From NCBI GenBank assembly GCA_008638415.1, contig VWVT01000010.1:1-64000 (forward strand): DNA of 64,000 nucleotides. The letters run 5' to 3'. The translations under genes were made by a program, and so were the position numbers. Positions 8,072 through 16,600 of this stretch are shown piece by piece. Source of the DNA: Nocardiopsis sinuspersici. GTDB lineage: Bacteria; Actinomycetota; Actinomycetes; Streptosporangiales; Streptosporangiaceae. Position 1 is the stretch's first letter. Each line of letters opens with the position of its first letter. The notes below the pieces were generated by a model. That model saw only the letters and a list, made by a program, of their open reading frames with translations. It made no database searches and was not told the DNA's origin.

Positions 8072-8502
8072 GTCCCGCGCACTCCATGGACCCCGGGCGC
8101 GGCGACCGCGGGTCGGCCTCGGTGGAGCTGGTGCTCCTCACCCCCGCCCTCCTGGCGTTCGCACTGCTCATGGTGCTCGCGGGGAGGGTGGTGGACGCCC
8201 GCGCCACCGCCGAGGAGGTGGCGCACGCCGCCGCGCGCGCGGCCTCGCTGGAGCGCACGGTGGCCGCCGCGGAGACGGCAGCGTCGGGCACCGCGGCGAG
8301 TTCCCTGGCCGAGAACGGCCTGGCGTGCGGCGACCACACCGTCGCCCTCGACCACGGCGGACTGGCCCCCGGAGGGGCGGTCACCGCCGTGGTCGAGTGC
8401 CGCGTCGGACTGGGCGACCTGACCGGCCTGGGCGTTCCGGGGACCTACACGGTCACCGGGGACGCGACGGTCGTCGTGGACACCTTCAGGGGGCGGCCGT
8501 GA
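8068..8502 (+). CDS. TadE-like pseudopilin 2
   Basis: A 144-residue TadE-family protein. GDRGSASVELVLLTPALLAF is the pilin-like junction followed by the membrane helix and the typical VVDARATAEEVAHAAARAAS amphipathic helix. Two cysteines in the extracellular part (NGLACGD, VVECRVG) may form a disulfide. It overlaps its neighbours by 4 bases on both sides, so all three minor pilins are translationally coupled. Confidence 0.84.
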   Translation: MSPAHSMDPGRGDRGSASVELVLLTPALLAFALLMVLAGRVVDARATAEEVAHAAARAASLERTVAAAETAASGTAASSLAENGLACGDHTVALDHGGLAPGGAVTAVVECRVGLGDLTGLGVPGTYTVTGDATVVVDTFRGRP

Positions 8503-8900
8503 CAAGACCTGACGACAAGGGCCAGACCACGGCGTTCGTCGCCGTCATGGCGTCGGCCCTCCTGCTGTGCCTGGGCCTGGTCACCGACGGCGGAGGCGTG
8601 CTGCGCGCCCGCAACGAGGCCGCCACCCTGGCCCAGGAGGCGGCCCGCGCGGGCGCCCAGCAGCTCGACTGGGCCGCCTACCGCGAGGGCACGGACGAGG
8701 TCGCCCTCGACCCCTCGGCGGCCTCCGCCGCCGCGCACTCCTTCCTCGGCGCCGCCGGTGCCACCGGGACGGTCGCGGTCAGCGGCGACACCGTGACCGT
8801 GACCTGCTCGGTCCCCTACTCCTTCACCCTCCTGCCGATGGGCTCGACCACCGTCGACGCCACGGCCACCGCACGTCCCCACACCCAGCCGACCCCCTAG
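8499..8900 (+). CDS. TadG/Flp-pilus-assembly-like minor pseudopilin
   Basis: A 133-residue protein starting VTRPDDKGQTTAFVAVMASA, the TadG_N/Rv3654c-type signature (GQ-T/A-x-F), followed by a hydrophobic helix and RNEAATLAQEAARAGAQQLD. It ends with a short beta-rich domain (VAVSGDTVTVTCSVPYSFTL) and a Pro/Thr tail. It completes the trio of minor pseudopilins. Start GTG 8499 overlaps the previous stop by 4 bases. Confidence 0.8.
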   Translation: MTRPDDKGQTTAFVAVMASALLLCLGLVTDGGGVLRARNEAATLAQEAARAGAQQLDWAAYREGTDEVALDPSAASAAAHSFLGAAGATGTVAVSGDTVTVTCSVPYSFTLLPMGSTTVDATATARPHTQPTP

Positions 8901-8916
8901 CTCCCGTGAGGCGGAC

Positions 8917-11310
8917 ATGTCCCACATCCGACGGCTGAGCGCGGTCCTGCTCGCCGCAGCGGTCCTGACCGGTGTTCCCTACCTGCTCCTGTGGCACCTG
9001 CCCTGGCCGGAGCCGCCGGATTCGTGGGCCCTGGCCGCCGCCCACCTGCGGGGATGGCGGCTGCCGCCGGGTGTGCCCACCGCCCTGCTCATCACCGTGC
9101 TGTGGGCGCTGTGGGGACTGTACGCGGCCGGTCTGGCCGTGGAGGCCCTCGCCCGCCTGCGCGGTGTCCCCCGGCGGCTGCGCCCCCTTGGGCCCCTCCA
9201 GGCCGTCGCGGCGGCCGCGGTGGGCACGGTGGCCCTCGCACCCGCCTCCGCGTTCGCCGACACGGTCGTCTCCGAGGACCGGCAGGAGGAGGGCGGCGCG
9301 GAGGACGACGCGGAGTCCTTCACGCCCGAGGAGTCCCTCACCGCGCAGCCCACCGAACGGGTGCGCACCGTCGCCGGTTTCGCTGTGGGGTCGGCCGACC
9401 TCACCGAGCAGATGCGCGAGGACCTGGCGCCGGTGGCGGAGATGATCGCCTCCTACGGGGACTCCGGCACGGTCGTACGGGTCACCGGCCACACCGACCC
9501 CACCGGAAGCGCGTCGGCCAACATGGAGTTGTCCGAGCGCCGGGCCCAGGCGGTCGCCGACCACCTCGGCGGGTTCCTGGGCGAGGACGCACCCGAGATC
9601 ACGGTGGAGGGCGCGGGGTCCGGCGAACCCCGCGACGGGGGAGCCGCCGCCCAGCGCAGGGCGGAGGTCGCCTACACCGTCGTCCCCCAGCAGCCGGCGC
9701 CCGCCCAGCCCCGGAACGCGGACGCCGACACCGGCCCCGTGGAGGCCGCGGCCGACACCGCAGCGGACCCGGGCGGCGAAGGAGTGCTGGTCGTGGAGGT
9801 CCCCGGCGGCGCGCTCACCGGCGCGATGGCCTTCGCCGGCCTGGCCGGGGGATACGTCCTGGGACGGGGCGGCGTCCGCGTGCCACGCGTCCGCCTGAGC
9901 CTTCCGCGTGTGCCCACGGTGCCCCGGCAGCGGCGCCTCGCCCTTCCGGCCCCGCCGCCCCGGCCCGTCCCGGGGGAGGACATCGACGAGCGGGTGACGG
10001 TGGAGCTCGACCACGTGCCCGGGCTCGGGATCACCGGCCCGGGGGCCGCCGGAGCCGCCCGGCGCCTGATCGCCAACGCGCTCGACCGCCTCGACCGCGA
10101 CGCCGTGCGCGTACTGCTCACCGAGGCCGACGCCGCCCGCCTGCTGGGAGAGCGGGGGCGCGACCTGCTGCGCGCGCATCCCTGCGAGCCCGTGCGGATG
10201 GTCGGCACCATGGAGGAGGCGCTCACGGTCCTCCAGCGCGAACTGCACCGGGGCACCGAGGAACCGCGCCCGCCCCTGGCCCTGGTGGCCGCGCCCAGCC
10301 CCCGGCACGAGACCGCGCTCTCCGGCCTGCTGCTGCACGGGCAGCACCGCGGCATCACGGCCGTGGTCCTGGGACGCTGGCCGCTCGGCGGCAGTTGCGT
10401 CATCGAGGAGGACGGCCTCATCACCGAGACCAGTCCTCCGCTCAACCTCGTCTTCCACCACTCCTGGCCCGGTTCCACCGCTGACCAGGTCATGAACGCG
10501 GTCCGCGCCTACCGGCACTCCTCGCCCGCGGAGGCGGAACCGGTGGAGGCCCCGGGCGCGGCACCGCGAGCGCAGGCCGCGCCGGCGCCCGTGATCCCTG
10601 TCTCCACCGTGGCGTCCGCGTCTCCTGTGGCGTCCGCGGAGCCCGTGGAACAAGCAGAGCCCTCGGAACCCGCGACGGCTCCGGAGCCCGTGGCGTCCGT
10701 GTCTCCCATGGCGCCCGCGGAGTCCGTGGAACGGGCGAAGGCCGCCGAGGCTCCCGCGGCGCCCGTGGAACGGGCGGAACCCACGGAACCCGCGAAGCCC
10801 GTGAAACCCACGGAACCCGCGAAGCCCGTGAAACCCACGGAACCCGCGAAGCCCGTGAAACCCACGGAACTCGCGAAGCCCGTGAAACCCGTGGAGCCCG
10901 TGGAGCCCGTGGCACCTCCGGAGCCCGCCGAGGCTCCCGCGCGCGCCCAGCGAAGCCGTCCCCGCTCGGGGAAACCGGGCAGGGCCGCGACCGGCGGACC
11001 CGCCCGTGAGCCCGCACGGCCTGCCCGTGAGCCCGCACGTCCCGACCGTGCCGCCCGGGTCGGCGACCTGGATGCCCACGGCACCTCCGCCGGGTCCGCC
11101 GAACCCGCCGAGCCGGGCCGACCCGCGCTCACCGGACGGATGGAGCGTCTGGAGAGGCTGGAGGGAAGGAAACGGCAGCCCCTCCGGGAGGAGGGCGGCG
11201 CCGGGCTCCCCGTCGCCACCGAGAAGGACGGGGAGCCCTCCCGGCCCCTGGTCCGCAAGCCCAAGAAGGCGGGCCGGGGCAGGAGCTGGAGGCCCAGGGA
11301 GAGCGGGTGA
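8917..11310 (+). CDS. Large membrane protein with OmpA-like domain and Lys-Pro repeats, Tad locus
   Basis: A 797-residue multi-domain protein closing the Tad operon. Three hydrophobic segments lie in the first about 110 residues (AVLLAAAVLTGVPYLLLWHL, TALLITVLWALWGLYAAGLA, AVAAAAVGTVALAPASAFA). Residues about 150-250 are an OmpA-like peptidoglycan-binding domain (VVRVTGHTDPTGSASANMEL, SERRAQAVADHL). Another hydrophobic stretch follows (ALTGAMAFAGLAGGYVLG), then an alpha/beta domain (about 345-530) resembling the region found in large LysM/BTAD proteins next to Streptomyces Tad loci. A Pro/Glu/Ala/Lys-rich tail ends in a basic region. OmpA domains are typical of Gram-negative envelopes, so here it probably ties the pilus base to the wall. 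No secretin is encoded nearby. Confidence 0.7.
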   Translation: MSHIRRLSAVLLAAAVLTGVPYLLLWHLPWPEPPDSWALAAAHLRGWRLPPGVPTALLITVLWALWGLYAAGLAVEALARLRGVPRRLRPLGPLQAVAAAAVGTVALAPASAFADTVVSEDRQEEGGAEDDAESFTPEESLTAQPTERVRTVAGFAVGSADLTEQMREDLAPVAEMIASYGDSGTVVRVTGHTDPTGSASANMELSERRAQAVADHLGGFLGEDAPEITVEGAGSGEPRDGGAAAQRRAEVAYTVVPQQPAPAQPRNADADTGPVEAAADTAADPGGEGVLVVEVPGGALTGAMAFAGLAGGYVLGRGGVRVPRVRLSLPRVPTVPRQRRLALPAPPPRPVPGEDIDERVTVELDHVPGLGITGPGAAGAARRLIANALDRLDRDAVRVLLTEADAARLLGERGRDLLRAHPCEPVRMVGTMEEALTVLQRELHRGTEEPRPPLALVAAPSPRHETALSGLLLHGQHRGITAVVLGRWPLGGSCVIEEDGLITETSPPLNLVFHHSWPGSTADQVMNAVRAYRHSSPAEAEPVEAPGAAPRAQAAPAPVIPVSTVASASPVASAEPVEQAEPSEPATAPEPVASVSPMAPAESVERAKAAEAPAAPVERAEPTEPAKPVKPTEPAKPVKPTEPAKPVKPTELAKPVKPVEPVEPVAPPEPAEAPARAQRSRPRSGKPGRAATGGPAREPARPAREPARPDRAARVGDLDAHGTSAGSAEPAEPGRPALTGRMERLERLEGRKRQPLREEGGAGLPVATEKDGEPSRPLVRKPKKAGRGRSWRPRESG
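10786..10893 (+). repeat. Four 27-bp tandem units encoding EPAKPVKPT
   Basis: Four in-frame 27-base units starting GAACCCGCGAAGCCCGTGAA begin at 10786, 10813, 10840 and 10867; the last is diverged (ELAKPVKPV). They encode residues about 624-659 of the OmpA-domain protein, a stiff, positively charged Lys-Pro spacer. Similar wall-spanning linkers are common in surface proteins of Gram-positive bacteria. Confidence 0.88.
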
Positions 11311-11494
11311 GGGACCCGGCCGGTCCATGTGGCCGTGCCGTACGGGCCGACACGAGCACCGGCGGCGCCCGCTCCGTTGGCGTCGGAGTCGGTAGGAGTG
11401 GGACCCTGGGTAGCCGCAGAGTGTTGACGTCCCGCAGGTGGGACGAGGCACCAGCGTGGACCCGTGTGGAATCTTGGTACAAGGAGCTCAACCC

Positions 11495-13171
11495 ATGACC
11501 CCGACCCCAACCGATGACCCGACGGGTTTCTCCGGTCTGGCACTACGGACCGAGCTTTTGGACGCGCTCGCCGCCCTCGGCTACGAGGAGCCCACCCCCA
11601 TCCAGCGCGAGGCCATCCCGCCGCTGCTGGAGGGGTACGACCTGCTCGGACAGGCCGCGACAGGGACGGGAAAGACCGCCGCCTTCGCGCTTCCCATCCT
11701 CCAGCGGCTGCCCCAGGGCAACAGGGGACCGGAACCGACGGCACTGGTCCTCGCGCCGACGCGCGAGCTGGCCATCCAGGTGTCGGAGGCGGTCCACCGC
11801 TACGGCCGGGTCCTGGGCGCGCGCGTCCTGCCGATCTACGGCGGGCAGCCGATCGGACGGCAGATCCGCGCCCTGGAGCGCGGGGTCGACGTCGTGGTCG
11901 CCACACCCGGACGTGCGCTTGACCACATGAGCCGGGGCACGATCTCCCTGGGATCCCTGCAGATGGTCGTCCTCGACGAGGCGGACGAGATGCTCGACAT
12001 GGGATTCGCCGAGGACATCGAGGCGATCCTCCAGGAGACGCCGGAGGACCGCCAGACGGTGCTCTTCTCCGCGACCCTGCCCAGGCGCATCAACACGATC
12101 GCCCAGCGCCACCTGACCGACCCGGTCCGGACCCAGGTCAAGGAGGAGACGACCGCCCCGGGCGAGGCTCCGCTGGTGCGGCAGAGCGCCTACATGGTTC
12201 CGCGGGCGCACAAGCCGGCGGCGCTGGGGCGTGTACTGGACGTGGAGGCGCCCAAGGCCGCGATCGTCTTCTGCCGTACGCGTGAGGAGGTCGACGTCCT
12301 CACGGAGACGATGAACGGGCGGGGCTACCGGGCCGAGGCACTGCACGGCGGCATGAGCCAGGAGCAGCGCGACCGCGTGATGGGACGCCTGCGGAGCGGG
12401 ACGGCGGAGCTGCTCATCGCGACCGACGTGGCCGCGCGCGGACTCGACGTCGAACAGCTCACCCACGTGGTCAACTACAACGTGCCCTCCGCCTCCGACA
12501 CCTACGTGCACCGGATCGGCCGGATCGGCCGGGCCGGCCGCGAGGGCGTGGCCATCACCCTGGTGGAGCCGCGTGAGCACCGGATGCTCAAGACCATCGC
12601 CCGGGCGACCAAGAGTCGGATCCCGATCGAGAAGGTACCGACCATCGCCGACATGCAGAGCCGGCGCCTGGAGCTGACACGCGCCGCGCTGCACGAGAGC
12701 CTCCTGGAGGACGAGGGCTCCCTGGAGCACGTCCGCGTCGTGGTCGAGACGCTCGCCGACGAGTTCGACGTCATGGACGTGGCGCTCGCCGCGGTCAAGC
12801 TGGCGCACGAGGCCGGCGGGCCCGCGGCCGACGAGGAGGAGATCCCCGAGATCACGGTCAGGCCCGAGCGGGAGCAGCGCGGCCGCCGCGAGGCGCCCGG
12901 ACGCTCGGGAGGGCGCGGCCGCCCGTCGTCGGGCGGGATGACGCGCCTCTTCGTCGGCGCCGGGCGCAGCGCCAGGATCCGGCCGCAGGACCTGGTCGGC
13001 GCGATCGCCGGTGAGTCGGCCCTGCGGGGGCGCGATATCGGTGCGATCGAGATCGCCGACCGCTTCTCGCTGGTGGAGGTCCCCGAGTCCGCGGCCGACG
13101 AGGTCATCGCCGCTCTGAAGGGCAGCACCATCAAGGGGAAGAAGGCGGTCGTCCGCCGGGACGCGCGGTAA
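11495..13171 (+). CDS. deaD: DEAD-box ATP-dependent RNA helicase with DbpA-like RNA-binding domain
   Basis: A 558-residue DEAD-box helicase. The Q motif (GYEEPTPIQREAIPPLLEGY), motif I AATGTGKTAAF, PTRELAIQ, TPGRALDHM, DEAD at about residue 160, SAT in VLFSATLPRR, and HRIGRIGRAGR are all intact. The C-terminal about 75 residues (TRLFVGAGRSARIRPQDLVG to IKGKKAVVRR) form the RRM-like DbpA domain of CsdA/DeaD proteins, after an Arg/Gly-rich linker. These enzymes unwind structured RNA in ribosome assembly, mRNA decay and cold adaptation. ATG 11495 was chosen for its AAGGAG site 8 bases upstream. It stands alone, with a 184-base leader region. Confidence 0.92.
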   Translation: MTPTPTDDPTGFSGLALRTELLDALAALGYEEPTPIQREAIPPLLEGYDLLGQAATGTGKTAAFALPILQRLPQGNRGPEPTALVLAPTRELAIQVSEAVHRYGRVLGARVLPIYGGQPIGRQIRALERGVDVVVATPGRALDHMSRGTISLGSLQMVVLDEADEMLDMGFAEDIEAILQETPEDRQTVLFSATLPRRINTIAQRHLTDPVRTQVKEETTAPGEAPLVRQSAYMVPRAHKPAALGRVLDVEAPKAAIVFCRTREEVDVLTETMNGRGYRAEALHGGMSQEQRDRVMGRLRSGTAELLIATDVAARGLDVEQLTHVVNYNVPSASDTYVHRIGRIGRAGREGVAITLVEPREHRMLKTIARATKSRIPIEKVPTIADMQSRRLELTRAALHESLLEDEGSLEHVRVVVETLADEFDVMDVALAAVKLAHEAGGPAADEEEIPEITVRPEREQRGRREAPGRSGGRGRPSSGGMTRLFVGAGRSARIRPQDLVGAIAGESALRGRDIGAIEIADRFSLVEVPESAADEVIAALKGSTIKGKKAVVRRDAR

Positions 13172-13172
13172 C

Positions 13173-13203
13173 CGGTCGGCGCGAGCGGTGCGGGCGCCGA
13201 CCG
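13173..13203 (+). terminator. Hairpin after the RNA helicase gene
   Basis: A 10-bp perfect stem (CGGTCGGCGC / GCGCCGACCG) with an 11-base loop starts two bases after the helicase stop. There is no T-run, as is common for actinobacterial stop hairpins. Confidence 0.5.
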
Positions 13204-13258
13204 CGTGGTACCTCGGCGACCCTCGGCCGGCATCCGTGTGCCCGGGAGGCCTCCCGGG

Positions 13259-13738
13259 TCACTCGGTGCCGAGCACGGTCCGGTAGCGGGCGATGAGCTC
13301 CTCGTCCGGGCCGGCCCCGGCCCGCCGGGGGCGCCCGTCGAGGGCCGCGGCGAGCGCGTCCAGGCACACGTCCCACCCGGCCGCCGTGTTCGCCGTCCAC
13401 GCAGGGTCGACGACGGTGTTGGAGAGCCTGAGCACACACCCTTCGCCGTCCTCCTCCAGGGTCCAGCGCAGATCCTCCCCGGCCCACCGGAACGCCAGCG
13501 TGCGCGGAGGGTCGAACTCGGTGATGGGCGCGGTCTCCGGGGCCTCGTCGGGGAAGGTCAGCGTGAGGGCGCCGCCCCGGCGGGCGTCGATCTCCACCTG
13601 GCAGGGGAACCACCTGCTCAGCGCCTCCCCGGTGGTCAGGGCCGCCCAGACCGCTGACCGCGGGTGCTCGTAGCGGCGGGTGAAGTGCAGGACGGGCGTG
13701 CCGGGAGTGCTCGTGTCGACGCGGACTCGGGTGGTCAT
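13259..13738 (-). CDS. SRPBCC/AHSA1-fold protein
   Basis: A 159-residue START/AHSA1-type protein: HFTRRYEHPRSAVWAALTTG, then LSRWFPCQVEIDARRGGALT, PPRTLAFRWAGEDLRWTLEE, and a C-terminal helix with GWDVCLDALAAALDG. These small cup-shaped proteins bind hydrophobic ligands; no substrate can be read from the sequence. It overlaps the upstream ArsR gene by 4 bases, a very common ArsR-SRPBCC pair in actinobacteria in which the regulator probably controls both genes from the palindrome at 14073. Confidence 0.87.
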   Translation of the reverse strand: MTTRVRVDTSTPGTPVLHFTRRYEHPRSAVWAALTTGEALSRWFPCQVEIDARRGGALTLTFPDEAPETAPITEFDPPRTLAFRWAGEDLRWTLEEDGEGCVLRLSNTVVDPAWTANTAAGWDVCLDALAAALDGRPRRAGAGPDEELIARYRTVLGTE

Positions 13739-14064
13739 GGCTGCGGCCTCTCATGTGGGCGGGTCGAGTCGAGGTAGTCGCCCAGATCGTCCAGCCTGCT
13801 CGTCCAGAACACCCGGTAGGGGCGCAGCCAGTCGTCCATCTCGCGCAGTGCCTCGGGCCGCAGCCGGTAGCGCCGCCCCTGCCTCTCGGCGGTCTCGGCG
13901 ACCAGTCCGGCGGTGCGCAGCACGCGCAGGTGCTTGGACACGTTCGGCTGGGTCAGTCCCAGTGCGGCGACCAGCTCCTTGACGAGCAGTCCCTCGCTCC
14001 CGCGCAGCGTGTCCAGGATGCGGCGCCTGCTGGGGTCGGCGAGGACGGTGAACAGATCGGGCAT
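13735..14064 (-). CDS. ArsR-family transcriptional repressor
   Basis: A 109-residue winged-helix protein: MPDLFTVLADPSRRRILDTL, ELVAALGLTQPNVSKHLRVL (recognition helix), ETAERQGRRYRLRPEALREM, and DDWLRPYRVFWTSRLDDLGD. It lacks the ELCVCDL metal site of classic ArsR, so metal sensing is unlikely; this subgroup usually accompanies SRPBCC proteins. The gene starts 8 bases from a 34-base near-palindrome that probably serves as an autoregulatory operator. Confidence 0.9.
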   Translation of the reverse strand: MPDLFTVLADPSRRRILDTLRGSEGLLVKELVAALGLTQPNVSKHLRVLRTAGLVAETAERQGRRYRLRPEALREMDDWLRPYRVFWTSRLDDLGDYLDSTRPHERPQP

Positions 14065-14072
14065 ACATTCAG

Positions 14073-14106
14073 TATGCCTCGATGGTTATATAACCGTCAA
14101 GGCATA
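14073..14106. promoter_or_regulatory. 34-bp near-perfect palindrome, putative ArsR operator
   Basis: Outer arms TATGCCT / AGGCATA enclose a perfect 12-base palindrome GGTTATATAACC; only two of 17 pairs mismatch. It lies directly upstream of the ArsR start codon in an AT-rich island, so repressor binding would block transcription of the ArsR-SRPBCC operon. Confidence 0.75.
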
Positions 14107-14248
14107 AAGAGGATGTGAGGCGAGTCCGGATGCCTTGCGCCGCCCATGGGCGCCTGGTCGGGCGTCCCGGCGCGGCGGATTCCAGGGGAAGGGCACGGGT
14201 GCCCCACCGGGCACGCTCCGGCGCTCCTCCGGTGGGGCACGCGGCCGG

Positions 14249-14647
14249 TCAGTCGCTCAGTTCCGGTTTGCCGAACAGCACGGCGAAGCCGGAGGGGAGC
14301 TGGCTCAGGATGTGGTTGAACTGGCCCCCGGTGATCCTGCGGGCGACGGTGGTGAGTACCGCGCTGGCGTCCCACTCCGCGGTCTTGGGACGCGCGCCGG
14401 TGGCCGCCGCCACCCGGGTCAGGAACTCCTCGACCCCGAAGGACTCCGCGTCGAGGAGCTCTCCCTGCCGCACCGCGTCGCTGAGCTCGTCGGGGAGCTG
14501 CGCGACCAGGTGCTCGGCCCCGTTGGCCGGAAGCCGGGGCGCCAGTACGCCGAGCACCGCCCGGCTCACCTGGTCGGCTTCCTCGCGGTCGGCGTACTCA
14601 CCCAGCTCGCGGACCTCGTTCAGGAACTCGTCGTAGCTCGTGCTCAT
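14249..14647 (-). CDS. DUF2267 family protein
   Basis: A 132-residue protein starting MSTSYDEFLNEVRELGEYAD, with the family pattern of paired helical repeats (SRAVLGVLAPRLPANGAEHL, LTTVARRITGGQFNHILSQL) and LPSGFAVLFG near the end. DUF2267 proteins have no established biochemical function and often occur near stress genes. GAGGAGG lies 6 bases upstream of the ATG at 14647. Confidence 0.83.
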   Translation of the reverse strand: MSTSYDEFLNEVRELGEYADREEADQVSRAVLGVLAPRLPANGAEHLVAQLPDELSDAVRQGELLDAESFGVEEFLTRVAAATGARPKTAEWDASAVLTTVARRITGGQFNHILSQLPSGFAVLFGKPELSD

Positions 14648-15000
14648 GTCGACCTCCTCACCGCGTGTCGGCTGGTCACTGTCCAGATCCCCTGCCCGCT
14701 CCTCGGGAAAGCGAACCTCCAGGGCCCGGCCGGGGTTCGGCCAGGTCAGGGGCCGGTGAGCCCGGGGGAGGACCGTGCTGGAGGCACGCCTGTCCGGACT
14801 GTGCACACACGTCGTCGTCACCGAGGACCTCCTCGCCCCCAGGAGGCCGGCGTCCACTCCCGCTCCCACCCGCCGGGTGAATCGGTGGCCTACAAGACCG
14901 CCCTGGTCGGCGTCAGGGGCAGGGCCCGGGCGACGAACCGCGAGGACGGGGCGCCGTCCGGGCCACCACGGCCTTGGGAGGGCCCGCCTGCACGAGGGGG
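14648..15000. other. Gene-free stretch
   Basis: No reading frame here looks like a protein family member on either strand; the frames that stay open have the shadow-like composition of GC-rich DNA. It presumably carries the promoter of the DUF2267 gene at its left end. It adjoins the coiled-coil remnant at 15001, so part of it may be further decayed sequence. Confidence 0.4.
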
Positions 15001-15233
15001 CGCCGGGCCCAGGCGGAGCCGGACCGGGAGAGGGCACGCCTGGACGAGGAACGGTACCCCTACGAGAACGCCCTGGCCGCGTTGCGTTCCAAGGGTGACG
15101 AGGACGGGGACAGCGGCTCCAGGAGCAGATCGAGGAGGTCCCTGAGGCCGTGGAGTACCGGCAGGGCCTGTCCGAGGCCGGGGGCACCGACCCCGCCGTG
15201 CGGAGGGAAGCCGCCGTGGCCGGGGCGTCGTAG
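15001..15233 (+). pseudogene. Coiled-coil gene remnant with frameshift
   Basis: One frame reads AQAEPDRERARLDEER then YENALAALRSKGDEDG, and a second frame from 15117 reads LQEQIEEVPEAVEYRQGLSE up to a TAG at 15231. Both halves look like parts of one charged alpha-helical coiled coil, broken by a shift near 15100-15117 (the second frame is preceded by a stop). No start codon with a good binding site is evident. The parent family is not identified. Confidence 0.35.
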
Positions 15234-15372
15234 GACCCGGGCGCTCTTCGGACACCGCGTACCGAGAGGCGGTTTCCGGTACACGGTGTGACGGGCGGCA
15301 CATCCGCGTAGGGTGTGCCGCATGGCCGCGGAACTCCGCCGCGGCCCCGCCCGGCGATCCGAGGGGATTCAC

Positions 15373-15738
15373 GTGCGCCTGGTCTACGTCCTCGACACGA
15401 ACGACCTTCGAGCGGAGGCCGACTTCTGGTGTGCGGTGCTCGGCTTCGAGCGCGAGGAGGGGGAGCACCAGACCTATCTCGCGCTCAGGGACCCGGGCGG
15501 GCGCTGGCCCGACCTGCTGCTCCAGAAGGTGCCCGAGGCCAAGGCGGGCAAGAACCGGATGCACCTGGACGTGGTCGTTCCCGACGTGGCGGCGGAGATC
15601 GACCGGGTGCGCGGACTGGGCGCCGAGGTGCTGCGCCCGACCGTCGAGGAGGACGGGCACCTGCTGGCGGTCATGGCCGACCCCGAGGGCAACGAGTTCT
15701 GCGTGGTCCAGCGGCTCGACGGAACCCCGGGGGAGTAG
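15373..15738 (+). CDS. VOC/glyoxalase-fold protein
   Basis: A 121-residue vicinal-oxygen-chelate protein of the glyoxalase-like subgroup: VRLVYVLDTNDLRAEADFWC, a LQKVPEAKAGKNRMHLDVVV core, and the last strand VMADPEGNEFCVVQR. The His in RMHLDV and the Glu in GNEFCVV are in metal-ligand positions of the fold; the substrate is unknown. I chose GTG 15373 (GAGGGG about 6 bases upstream), which begins at the first strand of the fold, over a longer frame from 15313. Confidence 0.78.
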   Translation: MRLVYVLDTNDLRAEADFWCAVLGFEREEGEHQTYLALRDPGGRWPDLLLQKVPEAKAGKNRMHLDVVVPDVAAEIDRVRGLGAEVLRPTVEEDGHLLAVMADPEGNEFCVVQRLDGTPGE

Positions 15739-15949
15739 CCCAAGCCGGGGCGGACCGCTTCGGGCCGCGGCGCTCCCGGCGCCGGGGCCCGGCACGCGCC
15801 GCCTCGCCATGTGTGCGTACAGGGCACGGGGGTAGCGCTCACCACAAGGTTCGTGCATGCCGGTGAACTGCGCAAACGTGTGCGGCCCGCGGTACGCGGT
15901 CCGCGGCGTGGGCGCCGTGCACCGCGACGACGCGACTGGGGTGAGGAAC

Positions 15950-16600
15950 GTGTTCCGAGACCGGCGAGACGCGGGTGAGCGACTGGCCCGCGTGCTGGAA
16001 GGGCAGAACAAGCCGCATCCGCTCGTGCTGGCGCTGCCGCGCGGCGGTGTCCCCGTGGCGGAGCGCGTCGCCGGGGTCCTCGGGGTACCGCTGGACATCG
16101 TGGTCGTGCGCAAGATCCCCGTGCCCGGAAGCCCGGAGACGGCGATCGGGGCGACCACGGCCGAGGGGCCTCCGCTGTTCGACGGGAGGGCGCTGAACCT
16201 GCTGGGGCTCTCCGAGGAGCGCCTGGCCGACACGGTCGAGGCGGAGCAGGCGGAGGCGCGGCGACGGGTCCGGGCCTACCGCGGAGGCGCACCCCAACTG
16301 GACGTCGCCGAACGCGACGTCTTCGTGGTCGACGACGGACTGGCGACCGGCATGAGCGCGCGGGCGGCACTGACCGCGCTGCGCGAACAGGACCCCGCGT
16401 CCCTCGTGCTGGCCGTCCCCGTGGGAGCGCCGAGCGCGGTACGGGCGCTCGCCGACGTGTGCGACCAGGTCGTCTGTCTGGAGACGCCGTCGGACTTCGG
16501 CGCGGTCAGCCTGTGGTACGAGGAGTTCCCCCAGGTCAGCGATGAGGAGGTGCTGGCCCTGCTGGGCCGCGCCGGTCCCGACGAAGGGAGAGCACCATGA
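15950..16600 (+). CDS. Phosphoribosyltransferase-domain protein
   Basis: A 216-residue type I phosphoribosyltransferase-like protein. The first strand region LVLALPRGGVPVAERVAGVL, LDIVVVRKIPVPGSPETAIG and the PRPP-binding loop DVFVVDDGLATGMSARAAL are clear. This subgroup is fused or linked to dienelactone-hydrolase or erythromycin-esterase domains in other actinobacteria; the mycobacterial protein Rv2030c (DosR regulon) combines an esterase-like and a phosphoribosyltransferase domain. The base or alcohol acceptor is unknown. Start GTG 15950 has GGTGAGG upstream; the frame extends to 15857. It overlaps the hydrolase gene by 4 bases. Confidence 0.85.
   Translation: MFRDRRDAGERLARVLEGQNKPHPLVLALPRGGVPVAERVAGVLGVPLDIVVVRKIPVPGSPETAIGATTAEGPPLFDGRALNLLGLSEERLADTVEAEQAEARRRVRAYRGGAPQLDVAERDVFVVDDGLATGMSARAALTALREQDPASLVLAVPVGAPSAVRALADVCDQVVCLETPSDFGAVSLWYEEFPQVSDEEVLALLGRAGPDEGRAP

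Noticed and set aside
10786-10893. CRISPR-like regular spacing
   Set aside because: The units are contiguous, in frame and without spacers; they are protein-coding tandem repeats.
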